Below, in pieces: positions 1 through 6,382 of a stretch of DNA of 64,000 bases. This stretch comes from Erysipelotrichaceae bacterium (GTDB taxonomy: Bacteria > Bacillota_I > Bacilli_A > Erysipelotrichales > Erysipelotrichaceae): NCBI GenBank assembly GCA_017512285.1, contig JAFWGU010000023.1:1-64000 (forward strand), written 5' to 3'. A program made the position numbers and the translations under genes. Below the pieces are notes generated by a model. That model did not search any database and had not been told where the DNA came from. It worked only from the letters and a program-made list of their open reading frames with translations. How positions within the stretch are numbered: the stretch's first letter is position 1; the number at the start of each line of letters is the position of its first letter.

Positions 1-1533
1 GGTTTCTATTCTGCCTTCATGGTTTCAAAAAAGATCGTCGTAGAGTCAAAAAAGGTTGGTGAAGATGCATTCAGGTGGATCTCAGAAGGACAGGATGGTT
101 ACCAGATCGAACCTTGTGAAAGAGAGAAGATCGGAACAAAGATCACCCTATACATAAGAGAAGATACAAAGGATATTAATTATTCTGAATATCTTGACAG
201 CTATAAAGTAGAATTACTGATAAAAAAGTATTCTGATTACATCCGTTATCCTATTCAGATGTTCGTAGAGAAGACACAGCCAAAGGAAGGCAGTGAAGAT
301 GAATACGAAACGGTAAAAGAGCTTAAGACACTGAATTCCATGGTACCTTTATGGCGCCGCAACAAGAAGGATATTGATGAAAATGACTATAACAGCTTCT
401 ACAAGACCAAATTCTTTGACTGGGAAGATCCACTGAAGGTAATACACTATTCACTGGAAGGCAACGTATCCTACAAGGCCTTGATGTACATTCCTTCAAG
501 GATACCGTATAACTTCTATTCCAAAGACTATGAAGCAGGACTGCAGCTGTATTCAAAGGGTGTATTTGTAATGGATCATGCCAAGGATCTTCTGCCTGAT
601 TACTATTCATTCGTCAGAGGTCTGATTGATACCGATGACGTTTCACTTAATATTTCCCGTGAGATCCTGCAGCAGGATCAGCAGTTACAGGCATTAAGGA
701 AATCAGTGACAAAGAAGATTAAGGGCGCGCTGGTTGACATGCTTGTCAAGGAAAGAGAGAAATACGAGAGTTTCTACAATAACTTCGGTAACAGCCTGAA
801 ATACGGAGTATATCAGGATTACGGAGCAAACAAGGATGAATTAAAGGATCTGCTGATGTTCCATTCTTCATTCAATGATGGTTACGTCACCCTGAAGGAA
901 TACAAGGAAAGAATGAAGGAAGATCAGAATGAGATTTTCTACTGTACAGGAAGTTCCATTGAGCAGATCAAGCGTCAGCCGCAGATAGAAAAACTGCTTG
1001 ATAAGGGATATGAAGTACTGTACTTCACTAATGAAATTGATGAATTCTCCGTCATGATGATGAGAGACTATGACGGCAAGCAGTTCAAGAGTGCTCAGCA
1101 GGCAGATTCATCAATTGAAACAGATGAGGAAAAGCAGAAGAAGGAAGAACTTCAGAAGGACAACTCCGACATGCTGGCACAGATGAAGGAAGCACTTGAA
1201 GGCAAGGTAACTGATGTTAGGATATCAAGCCGACTCAAGAGCAATCCGGTATGTCTGGTTGCTGATCAGGGCGGTATCTCCATGGAAATGGAAAAGTATC
1301 TTTCTCAGCTTCCTGAAGGTGAGAAGGCCAAGGCCAACAAGGTGCTGGAGATCAATCCTGAACATGCCATCTTCAAGGTTCTGCAGAAGATCCATGATAA
1401 AGATGCTGAAGATTTCAGCAAGTATACTGACATTCTCTATCAGCAGGCTCTGCTGATTGAAGGATTCCCGGTTGATGACCCGGTTGATCTGGCAAACAAG
1501 ATCTGTGATCTCATCAGCAAGGTAAATGAATAA
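1..1533 (+). CDS. htpG: Chaperone HtpG (Hsp90), 3' part
   Basis: ATP-dependent cytosolic Hsp90 chaperone, cut by the left edge of the window. The open frame runs in from base 1 and begins with GFYSAF, the glycine-rich ATP-lid motif near residue 120 of HtpG, so about the first 110-120 residues lie outside. The ATG at base 19 is internal (FMVSKK), not the start. The remainder holds the rest of the ATPase lid, the middle domain (SLNISREILQQD, the conserved arginine region) and the C-terminal dimerisation domain ending LANKICDLISKVNE. No internal damage is seen. An intrinsic terminator follows at once, so this is the last gene of its transcript. The family call is very secure. Confidence 0.97.
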   Translation, partial: GFYSAFMVSKKIVVESKKVGEDAFRWISEGQDGYQIEPCEREKIGTKITLYIREDTKDINYSEYLDSYKVELLIKKYSDYIRYPIQMFVEKTQPKEGSEDEYETVKELKTLNSMVPLWRRNKKDIDENDYNSFYKTKFFDWEDPLKVIHYSLEGNVSYKALMYIPSRIPYNFYSKDYEAGLQLYSKGVFVMDHAKDLLPDYYSFVRGLIDTDDVSLNISREILQQDQQLQALRKSVTKKIKGALVDMLVKEREKYESFYNNFGNSLKYGVYQDYGANKDELKDLLMFHSSFNDGYVTLKEYKERMKEDQNEIFYCTGSSIEQIKRQPQIEKLLDKGYEVLYFTNEIDEFSVMMMRDYDGKQFKSAQQADSSIETDEEKQKKEELQKDNSDMLAQMKEALEGKVTDVRISSRLKSNPVCLVADQGGISMEMEKYLSQLPEGEKAKANKVLEINPEHAIFKVLQKIHDKDAEDFSKYTDILYQQALLIEGFPVDDPVDLANKICDLISKVNE

Positions 1534-1555
1534 ACGCATGCAAATGCGTTTTTTC
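1532..1555 (+). terminator. Intrinsic terminator of htpG
   Basis: Stem AAACGCAT (1532-1539) pairs with ATGCGTTT (1544-1551) around a GCAA tetraloop and runs into a T tract. It begins inside the htpG stop codon. Confidence 0.88.
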
Positions 1556-1568
1556 TTTGCCAAAATGA

Positions 1569-1574
1569 TATAAT
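1569..1574 (+). promoter_or_regulatory. -10 element for the rsmF-like gene
   Basis: TATAAT lies 21 bases before the ATG at 1596. The place for a -35 falls inside the htpG terminator and has no good TTGACA match, so only the -10 is supported. Confidence 0.4.
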
Positions 1575-1595
1575 TGTCTTGCATTGGAGACCGGC

Positions 1596-2918
1596 ATGAA
1601 CGAATACTTTCTGAATGAGATGAAGAAACTGTTAAAGGATGAATATGATGCCTTTCTGAAAACACAGGATAATGATATGTACAGAGGCATCAGGCTTAAT
1701 CCTGCCCGGACAGACATTTATGAACTGAGACAGTATTTTGACATTGGTGAAAAGACGCCTTTTGATGACAATACATATTATCTTGACAGTGATGAGAAGC
1801 TTGGAACTCATCCGTTTCATCTTGGCGGTCTCTATTATCTTCAGGAACCAAGCGCTACGGCTGCTGTAAATGCCCTGGGCATAGAGAAAGATGATAAGGT
1901 ATTAGATCTTTGCGCAGCACCCGGCGGTAAGAGTACACAGATCCTTTCAGCTCTAGATGGGACTGGATTTCTGGTATCAAACGAAATAAACGCCTCCAGG
2001 GCAGAGATTTTAGCAGGCAATCTTGAAAGATGGGGTTATGATAACTACGTTGTTTCTTCCATGGAAACCGGTCAGCTCTGCAATCAGTTCAGGGGATACT
2101 TTGACAGGATCATCGTTGACGCACCCTGTTCAGGGGCTTCCATGTTCAAGAAGTATCCGGAGTCTGTATACGAATACAACGAACGAAATGTACTTGCCTG
2201 CAGTTACAGACAGCTGGAGATACTGGAAAATGCGTACAGGGCATTAAAAGAGGGCGGTACGCTGGTTTATTCAACCTGTACGTATAATCAGACGGAAAAT
2301 GAAAATGTTGTTCTGCAGTTCCTTAAAAAGCATCAGGACTGTGAACTGGAAGATACGGGATTGAAATGCGGAAGAAAAGGAATTGAGTTTGAAGATCTGG
2401 ATGTCAGTAAGCTGACCAGGATCTTCCCAATGGATAACGGCGAAGGGCATTTCATCTGCCGGATGATCAGAAAAAGCGGAACTGATACCGCAAGAATAAG
2501 AACCATTCCATTTTCTCATGACAGGAAAGTTGATGAATTCATTAACAACTGCATGAAAAGCGGGGTTAGATATACTCTAATCAACGACAGAGTATATTCT
2601 TCACGAAATAATCTTATCGAATTCAAGGGCAGAATACTCAGACAGGGCATACCAATGGGTACGATCGTCAAGAACCGTCTGGAACCTCATCATGGTTTCT
2701 TCACGGCCATCATGAATGAAAACAGCTTCATGAACACGCATGAAGCTGATGATAACGATATTAATAAGTTCATGCTTGGCGAAAGCATTCCCTCAGATAA
2801 GAAAGGCTATGTTCAGATCCGTTACAAGGGTCATCCAGTCGGATTCGGCAAGGGCGATGGCAGACAGATCAAGAATCACTTGCCCAAGGGCTTACGCCTC
2901 AAACAGAGATTTAATTAG
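1596..2918 (+). CDS. RsmF/NOL1-NOP2-type rRNA (cytosine-C5)-methyltransferase
   Basis: SAM-dependent RNA m5C methyltransferase of the RsmB/RsmF (NOL1/NOP2/Sun) family, 440 aa, probably acting on 16S rRNA. Motif I LDLCAAPGGKST binds SAM. Both signature cysteines are present: the motif IV cysteine in DAPCSGASM and the motif VI cysteine in YSTCTYNQTEN. A C-terminal RNA-binding (PUA-like) part follows from about residue 300. I chose ATG 1596, behind GGAGA at 1586-1590, over the in-frame TTG at 1584, which has no room for a ribosome site. The 3' end overlaps the convergent HAD gene by 27 bases. The exact target cytosine cannot be told from sequence. Confidence 0.9.
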   Translation: MNEYFLNEMKKLLKDEYDAFLKTQDNDMYRGIRLNPARTDIYELRQYFDIGEKTPFDDNTYYLDSDEKLGTHPFHLGGLYYLQEPSATAAVNALGIEKDDKVLDLCAAPGGKSTQILSALDGTGFLVSNEINASRAEILAGNLERWGYDNYVVSSMETGQLCNQFRGYFDRIIVDAPCSGASMFKKYPESVYEYNERNVLACSYRQLEILENAYRALKEGGTLVYSTCTYNQTENENVVLQFLKKHQDCELEDTGLKCGRKGIEFEDLDVSKLTRIFPMDNGEGHFICRMIRKSGTDTARIRTIPFSHDRKVDEFINNCMKSGVRYTLINDRVYSSRNNLIEFKGRILRQGIPMGTIVKNRLEPHHGFFTAIMNENSFMNTHEADDNDINKFMLGESIPSDKKGYVQIRYKGHPVGFGKGDGRQIKNHLPKGLRLKQRFN

Positions 2919-3554
2919 ATCCAGGACCTCATGCAGGTCCTTTTTTATGCAGTAGACATTGTTCAGTATGTATTCATCCGGCTTAGCAATGTCCGGGATC
3001 ATCAAGGCGTATCCTCCGGAATTGATGGCAGCCAGTATGCCGTTGATCGAATCTTCTACGATCAGGCAGTCACGTACGTCAAGATCAAGCAGCTCAGCTG
3101 CCTTGATGAAGATGTCCGGATGAGGCTTGCTGCGGACATTGTCGGTGCCGTTTATGATGTGTTCAAAAGGAACCTTGCCAAATGGACTTGCTTCGAAGGA
3201 CTTCTGGATTCTGTATGGTTTGTTGGTAGTAGCCAGAGCACAGGGGATGTGATGTTCATTTATGTAGGTAATGAGTTCATATGCACCATCCCTGAGTGGT
3301 ATCTCATGGTTTTCGTAACCCCTGATCATCAGATCATTATGAATCTCATACACCTTGTCAGCGTTTTCCTTTCCCAGCCGCTCTGAAATGACATCCATGG
3401 ACGTACCGGCTATCCTGCCCATTATCATGGTAAAGAGTTCAGTCCCGAATGTCTTTCCGACACATCTGGCCGCTTCCTCAAATTTCTGCAGGGAATAGTT
3501 TTCTGAATCTACCAGAACACCATCCATGTCAAACAGTATGCCTTTTATGCTCAT
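2892..3554 (-). CDS. HAD-superfamily hydrolase, beta-phosphoglucomutase-like
   Basis: Small-molecule phosphatase or phosphomutase of the HAD superfamily subclass IA, 220 aa, cytosolic. Motif I FDMDGVLVDSE supplies the nucleophile and acid/base aspartates. Motif II is ATTNK. Motif III lysine lies in SKPHPDIF, and the motif IV acids in IVEDSINGI. A helical cap domain sits between motifs I and II, as in beta-phosphoglucomutases and sugar-phosphate phosphatases. I chose the start giving MSIKGILFDMDG because GGTGAT lies just upstream. Two earlier in-frame ATG codons (3581 and 3560) have no ribosome site. The substrate is unknown. Confidence 0.88.
   Translation of the reverse strand: MSIKGILFDMDGVLVDSENYSLQKFEEAARCVGKTFGTELFTMIMGRIAGTSMDVISERLGKENADKVYEIHNDLMIRGYENHEIPLRDGAYELITYINEHHIPCALATTNKPYRIQKSFEASPFGKVPFEHIINGTDNVRSKPHPDIFIKAAELLDLDVRDCLIVEDSINGILAAINSGGYALMIPDIAKPDEYILNNVYCIKKDLHEVLDLIKSLFEA
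2923..2946 (+). terminator. Terminator of the rsmF-like gene, inside the opposing coding sequence
   Basis: AGGACC (2923-2928) and GGTCCT (2936-2941) pair around a 7-base loop, followed by six T. The hairpin lies within the last codons of the minus-strand HAD gene, so the same bases serve as coding sequence and terminator. Confidence 0.8.
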
Positions 3555-3596
3555 GTTCATCACCCACTGATAATATAGCATGATAATCAGGGCTTA

Positions 3597-3605
3597 TGGT
3601 AGAAT
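3597..3605 (+). promoter_or_regulatory. Extended -10 promoter of the Cof-type HAD gene
   Basis: TGG-TAGAAT (TGn extended -10; hexamer 3600-3605) lies 22 bases before the ATG at 3628. No convincing -35 is seen, as is normal for extended -10 promoters. It lies in the 73-base space shared with the divergent HAD gene. Confidence 0.5.
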
Positions 3606-3627
3606 ATTGCTGTGGAGGAATACACAT

Positions 3628-4428
3628 ATGATAAAAGCCCTGTTTCTGGACATCGATGATACTCTTATTGCCAGAGGTGAAGATCTGGTTCCTGACAGTG
3701 CAATGAAGGCCATCGACATATGCAGGAATAAAGGCATAAAGATCATAGTTGCCACCGGCAGAGGTTATTATCTGATGCAGCCAGATATCAAGGACCGAGT
3801 CAAAGCTGACTATCTGATCACGGTAAACGGCAGCTGTATCAACGCTACAGACGGTACAATGGTAAAGAGTTTTCCGATGAAGGAAGAAGACTATCTGAGA
3901 CTTATCGATTTATGCATGAAGCGTGACTATGTCTTTGGATTCAAGTTTGATGACTCACTTCAGGTATACAACCATTATGAAGAATTTGCCGGAAGATACG
4001 CTTCTGGTTCGATACTGAAGGAATGGATCTCAGATAATACGGCGACCAGAGACTATCATGTTACCCATGGTGCTCCACTGGGATGTTTCACTTATTCTAC
4101 AAACTGTGAAATGATGGAAGAACAGAAAAATTTCCCAAATCTCAAGTTTGTAACGGCTCAGCGTAAATTTGGCAGCAGCGAATGCTTTGATGCTGAGGTC
4201 AATAAGGGCAAGACGATCAGATGGCTTTGCGACATGCTTGGAATTACTCTCGATGAATGCATGGCATTCGGAGACAGCGATAACGATCTGGAAATGATCA
4301 GAATGTGCGGAATCGGTGTAGCGATGGGAAACGCAACTGAGGAACTGCAGGAAGCCAGTGACTATGTAACTACAGGTATCAATGATGATGGCATCTGGAA
4401 TGCTCTGAAACATTTTGAACTGATTTAA
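3628..4428 (+). CDS. Cof-type HAD-IIB phosphatase
   Basis: Cof/YidA-type HAD hydrolase of about 266 aa, acting on sugar phosphates, nucleotides or flavin phosphates. Motif I is LFLDIDDTLIARG, motif II VATGRG, and motif IV AFGDSDNDLEMI, typical of the IIB subclass, with a large alpha/beta cap between motifs II and III. The start at 3628 is set by GGAGGA at 3614-3619. An in-frame ATG at 3580 lies in the promoter region and is not used. The gene is divergent to another HAD gene, and a hairpin with a run of T follows its stop. The substrate cannot be assigned. Confidence 0.88.
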   Translation: MIKALFLDIDDTLIARGEDLVPDSAMKAIDICRNKGIKIIVATGRGYYLMQPDIKDRVKADYLITVNGSCINATDGTMVKSFPMKEEDYLRLIDLCMKRDYVFGFKFDDSLQVYNHYEEFAGRYASGSILKEWISDNTATRDYHVTHGAPLGCFTYSTNCEMMEEQKNFPNLKFVTAQRKFGSSECFDAEVNKGKTIRWLCDMLGITLDECMAFGDSDNDLEMIRMCGIGVAMGNATEELQEASDYVTTGINDDGIWNALKHFELI

Positions 4429-4435
4429 CTAGGGG

Positions 4436-4476
4436 ACCTCCTGGATTATGACAATAGTTATGTCGAGGAGGTTTTT
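4436..4476 (+). promoter_or_regulatory. Hairpin sequestering the small-peptide ribosome-binding site
   Basis: ACCTCCT (4436-4442) is perfectly complementary to AGGAGGT (4466-4472), which is the Shine-Dalgarno sequence of the peptide at 4477. An inner GACA/TGTC pair may extend the fold. Five T follow, so it could also end transcription of the Cof gene. Both readings are inference from base pairing. Confidence 0.5.
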
Positions 4477-4647
4477 ATGTTACTGACAGAAAGAGAGTGC
4501 AGAAGTTTAGTTGGAATGGGAATTACGGCTGGTTCACTTATCGTTTACATGGGCATTACAGCCCTGGGAGCTGCCATACTTAAGATACTGTTTTCTTCAA
4601 GAGGAAAGGTATCGGTTGCCGGAATACAGTTATCATGGGGAAAATGA
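4477..4647 (+). CDS. Small hydrophobic bacteriocin-like peptide (56 aa)
   Basis: Unrecognised 56-residue peptide with a strong AGGAGGT site five bases before its ATG. The N-terminus (LTERECRSLVGMG) resembles the leader of double-glycine bacteriocin and pheromone precursors, LTxxEL..I.GG, but has GMG in place of GG. A glycine-rich hydrophobic stretch follows (about residues 13-40: GITAGSLIVYMGITALGAAI), then a basic turn and a short tail ending SWGK. It could be a class II bacteriocin or peptide signal, a small membrane protein, or a toxin. No immunity protein or transporter lies beside it. Its ribosome site is buried in a hairpin and its stop codon sits inside a terminator-like hairpin. The reading frame is well supported; the function is not. 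Confidence 0.6.
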   Translation: MLLTERECRSLVGMGITAGSLIVYMGITALGAAILKILFSSRGKVSVAGIQLSWGK

Positions 4648-4657
4648 TCCCCATTTT
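4635..4657 (+). terminator. Terminator overlapping the peptide stop
   Basis: ATGGGG (4635-4640) pairs with CCCCAT (4649-4654) around an 8-base loop that contains the TGA stop. TTTT follows. It would confine the small peptide to its own short transcript. Confidence 0.55.
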
Positions 4658-4660
4658 AAT
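4655..4660 (+). promoter_or_regulatory. Possible -10 for a leaderless radC transcript
   Basis: TTTAAT ends exactly six bases before the radC ATG, and no Shine-Dalgarno sequence lies upstream. The same spacing is seen before the genes at 35402 and 41373. No clear -35 is seen. Confidence 0.3.
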
Positions 4661-4666
4661 TGATAC

Positions 4667-5341
4667 ATGTCAATAAAGCAGTTGCCCAGAACAGTCAGGC
4701 CAAGGGAAAAAGCTCTTGAATACGGCATAGGGAGTTTATCTGACAGTGAATTACTGGCAATCATATTAAGAAACGGCTATAAGGGAATCAGCAGTGTTGA
4801 AATGGCAAATGAGATACTGATTCAGTGCGGAGGATTCAGCGGTCTGTTAAGAAAGTCTCTGAAGGAGATCATGGATCTGAAAGGAATAAAACTGGCTAAA
4901 GCCACTGAACTTATGGCATCCCTGGAAATAGTACGCAGACTGAGTTATGAAAAGATGAAGAATACGGATGTCATAAACAATCCTTCAACAGTGGTCAGCT
5001 GGTTAAGGCAGCAGTATGGATTAACTGAACAGGAAGTTATGACTGCCATATTTCTGGATGTCAAGAACAGAGTCATTGGAAGCCGTGAGATCTTTCGCGG
5101 AAGCATTGACAACGTACAGATAGACCCGCGGGAGATCTTTGCTCAGGCCATCAGATGCAATGCCAGAAAACTGATCATATCTCACAATCATCCCAGTGGA
5201 TTTTGTGAACCATCTGGTGCAGATGTCATGGTTACCGATACTCTTGTACAGTGCGGAAGAATGATGAACATACCGGTAATAGATCATGTCATAGTCAGCC
5301 GTAGCAGTTATTACAGTTTTAAAGAAGATGGCAAGCTTTAG
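4667..5341 (+). CDS. radC: RadC/YsnA-family JAMM-domain protein
   Basis: RadC family protein of 224 aa, the usual length. An N-terminal helix-hairpin-helix region (about residues 1-100, with SLSDSELLAIILRNG) precedes the JAB/MPN+ metalloprotease-like domain. The JAMM zinc site is visible in ISHNHPSG followed by EPSGADVMVTD. The old name for a DNA-repair role is not supported by later work on the family, and the real function is unknown. No ribosome-binding site precedes the ATG at 4667. A terminator-like hairpin ends 10 bases upstream, so the gene is either leaderless or weakly translated. Confidence 0.93.
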   Translation: MSIKQLPRTVRPREKALEYGIGSLSDSELLAIILRNGYKGISSVEMANEILIQCGGFSGLLRKSLKEIMDLKGIKLAKATELMASLEIVRRLSYEKMKNTDVINNPSTVVSWLRQQYGLTEQEVMTAIFLDVKNRVIGSREIFRGSIDNVQIDPREIFAQAIRCNARKLIISHNHPSGFCEPSGADVMVTDTLVQCGRMMNIPVIDHVIVSRSSYYSFKEDGKL

Positions 5342-5361
5342 TGTCACCGCCTGTTCAAATA

Positions 5362-5370
5362 TGTTATAAT
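5362..5370 (+). promoter_or_regulatory. Extended -10 promoter of the ZnuA-like lipoprotein gene
   Basis: TGT-TATAAT (hexamer 5365-5370) lies between the radC stop and the AGGAGG of the next gene. The -35 region (TGTCAC at about 5342) is weak. Confidence 0.6.
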
Positions 5371-5389
5371 ACAACACAGGAGGTTAACT

Positions 5390-6346
5390 ATGAAAAAGAA
5401 GACAATCATAGCCCTTATCATAGCGATGTTAACATGTTGTCTTACCGGCTGCGTAAACCAGCGGGCTACAGTGACAACTACCATATATCCTGTTAAGTAT
5501 TTAATTGAGCAGCTTGCCGGTGACAGAGTAGACGTTGAGTACATCAGTACTGATGAATTCATTCAGCGTGCCGAAATGGTGCCAAAGTATAAGGACATCC
5601 TTGAGAGAACAACTTTGTTCATCTATGTCGGAGAACTTGAGCCATACATGGATGTATTTGAAAGCGAAATAATGTCCTATAAGTTCGAGATCATCAATCT
5701 TGCTAATCTGTCAGCCGTCAACAAATTCAGAAGGTATACGACTGTTTCCGTAAACAATACAACAGTTACTACGGAGAGCGATTACTACAACAGCAACCTG
5801 TTTGACATGGTTGATATGTATGAGAAGGATCCGTTCATCTGGCTGGATCCGATTGCCATGGCATCCATGGCCTCTACGATCAAGGACTGGCTGCAGAGCT
5901 ACTATCCGGAAGATTCTCTGATCTTCGAAAATAACTTCAAGACGATTCAGGCTAACATGGTAAGAATGGATGCTGAGTATCAGTCATTGAAGAACCTCAA
6001 TGTCAAGCTGGCTACCGTAGGATGTACCTTCGGCAACTGGCAGAAGCCATACAATGTTCAGGTATATCCGCTGGTAATGTCCAAGTATGGAGTATTGCCA
6101 AGTGACGAACAGCTGGCTTTCATAAAGAAGACCATTGTTGAAAATGACGTTAAGTTCATTGTCAGAGATGAAACACTGCCAGAAGACATGATGGCCCTGT
6201 ATGAACAGGTAAGGGATGAGCTGAAGCTTAAGGAAATATCACTGTCTTCACTTTCCAGACTGTCAGATGAAGACAAGGATAAAAACAAGGATTACATGAC
6301 TATCATGTACGATAATCTTATTTCATTAGAAGAAGCGTTCAAATAG
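5390..6346 (+). CDS. ZnuA/TroA-like metal-binding lipoprotein without histidines
   Basis: Cluster A-I (ZnuA/PsaA/TroA-type) substrate-binding lipoprotein, 318 aa. A signal peptide of about 20 residues ends in the lipobox LTGC, so the protein is anchored at the outer face of the membrane. The fold signature is clear: TTIYPVKYLIEQLAGD at the N-terminus, the YVGELEPYMD region, and DPFIWLDP where the family has DPHIWLDP. The whole protein contains no histidine, so the His ligands of normal Zn/Mn/Fe binding are missing. No ABC ATPase or permease gene is next to it. It may bind something else, act as an orphan receptor or adhesin, or use only acidic ligands. It has its own promoter and a following hairpin. 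Confidence 0.82.
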   Translation: MKKKTIIALIIAMLTCCLTGCVNQRATVTTTIYPVKYLIEQLAGDRVDVEYISTDEFIQRAEMVPKYKDILERTTLFIYVGELEPYMDVFESEIMSYKFEIINLANLSAVNKFRRYTTVSVNNTTVTTESDYYNSNLFDMVDMYEKDPFIWLDPIAMASMASTIKDWLQSYYPEDSLIFENNFKTIQANMVRMDAEYQSLKNLNVKLATVGCTFGNWQKPYNVQVYPLVMSKYGVLPSDEQLAFIKKTIVENDVKFIVRDETLPEDMMALYEQVRDELKLKEISLSSLSRLSDEDKDKNKDYMTIMYDNLISLEEAFK

Positions 6347-6366
6347 AAGTCCCACGACTTCTATTT
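6341..6366 (+). terminator. Hairpin between the lipoprotein gene and polA
   Basis: AAATAGAAGTC (6341-6351) and GACTTCTATTT (6356-6366) form a perfect 11-bp stem with a CCAC loop that includes the stop codon. The T tract is short (ATTTTATG), so termination may be partial and polA may be reached by read-through. I see no separate promoter for polA. Confidence 0.55.
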
Positions 6367-6382
6367 TATGAAAGGAGACCTC

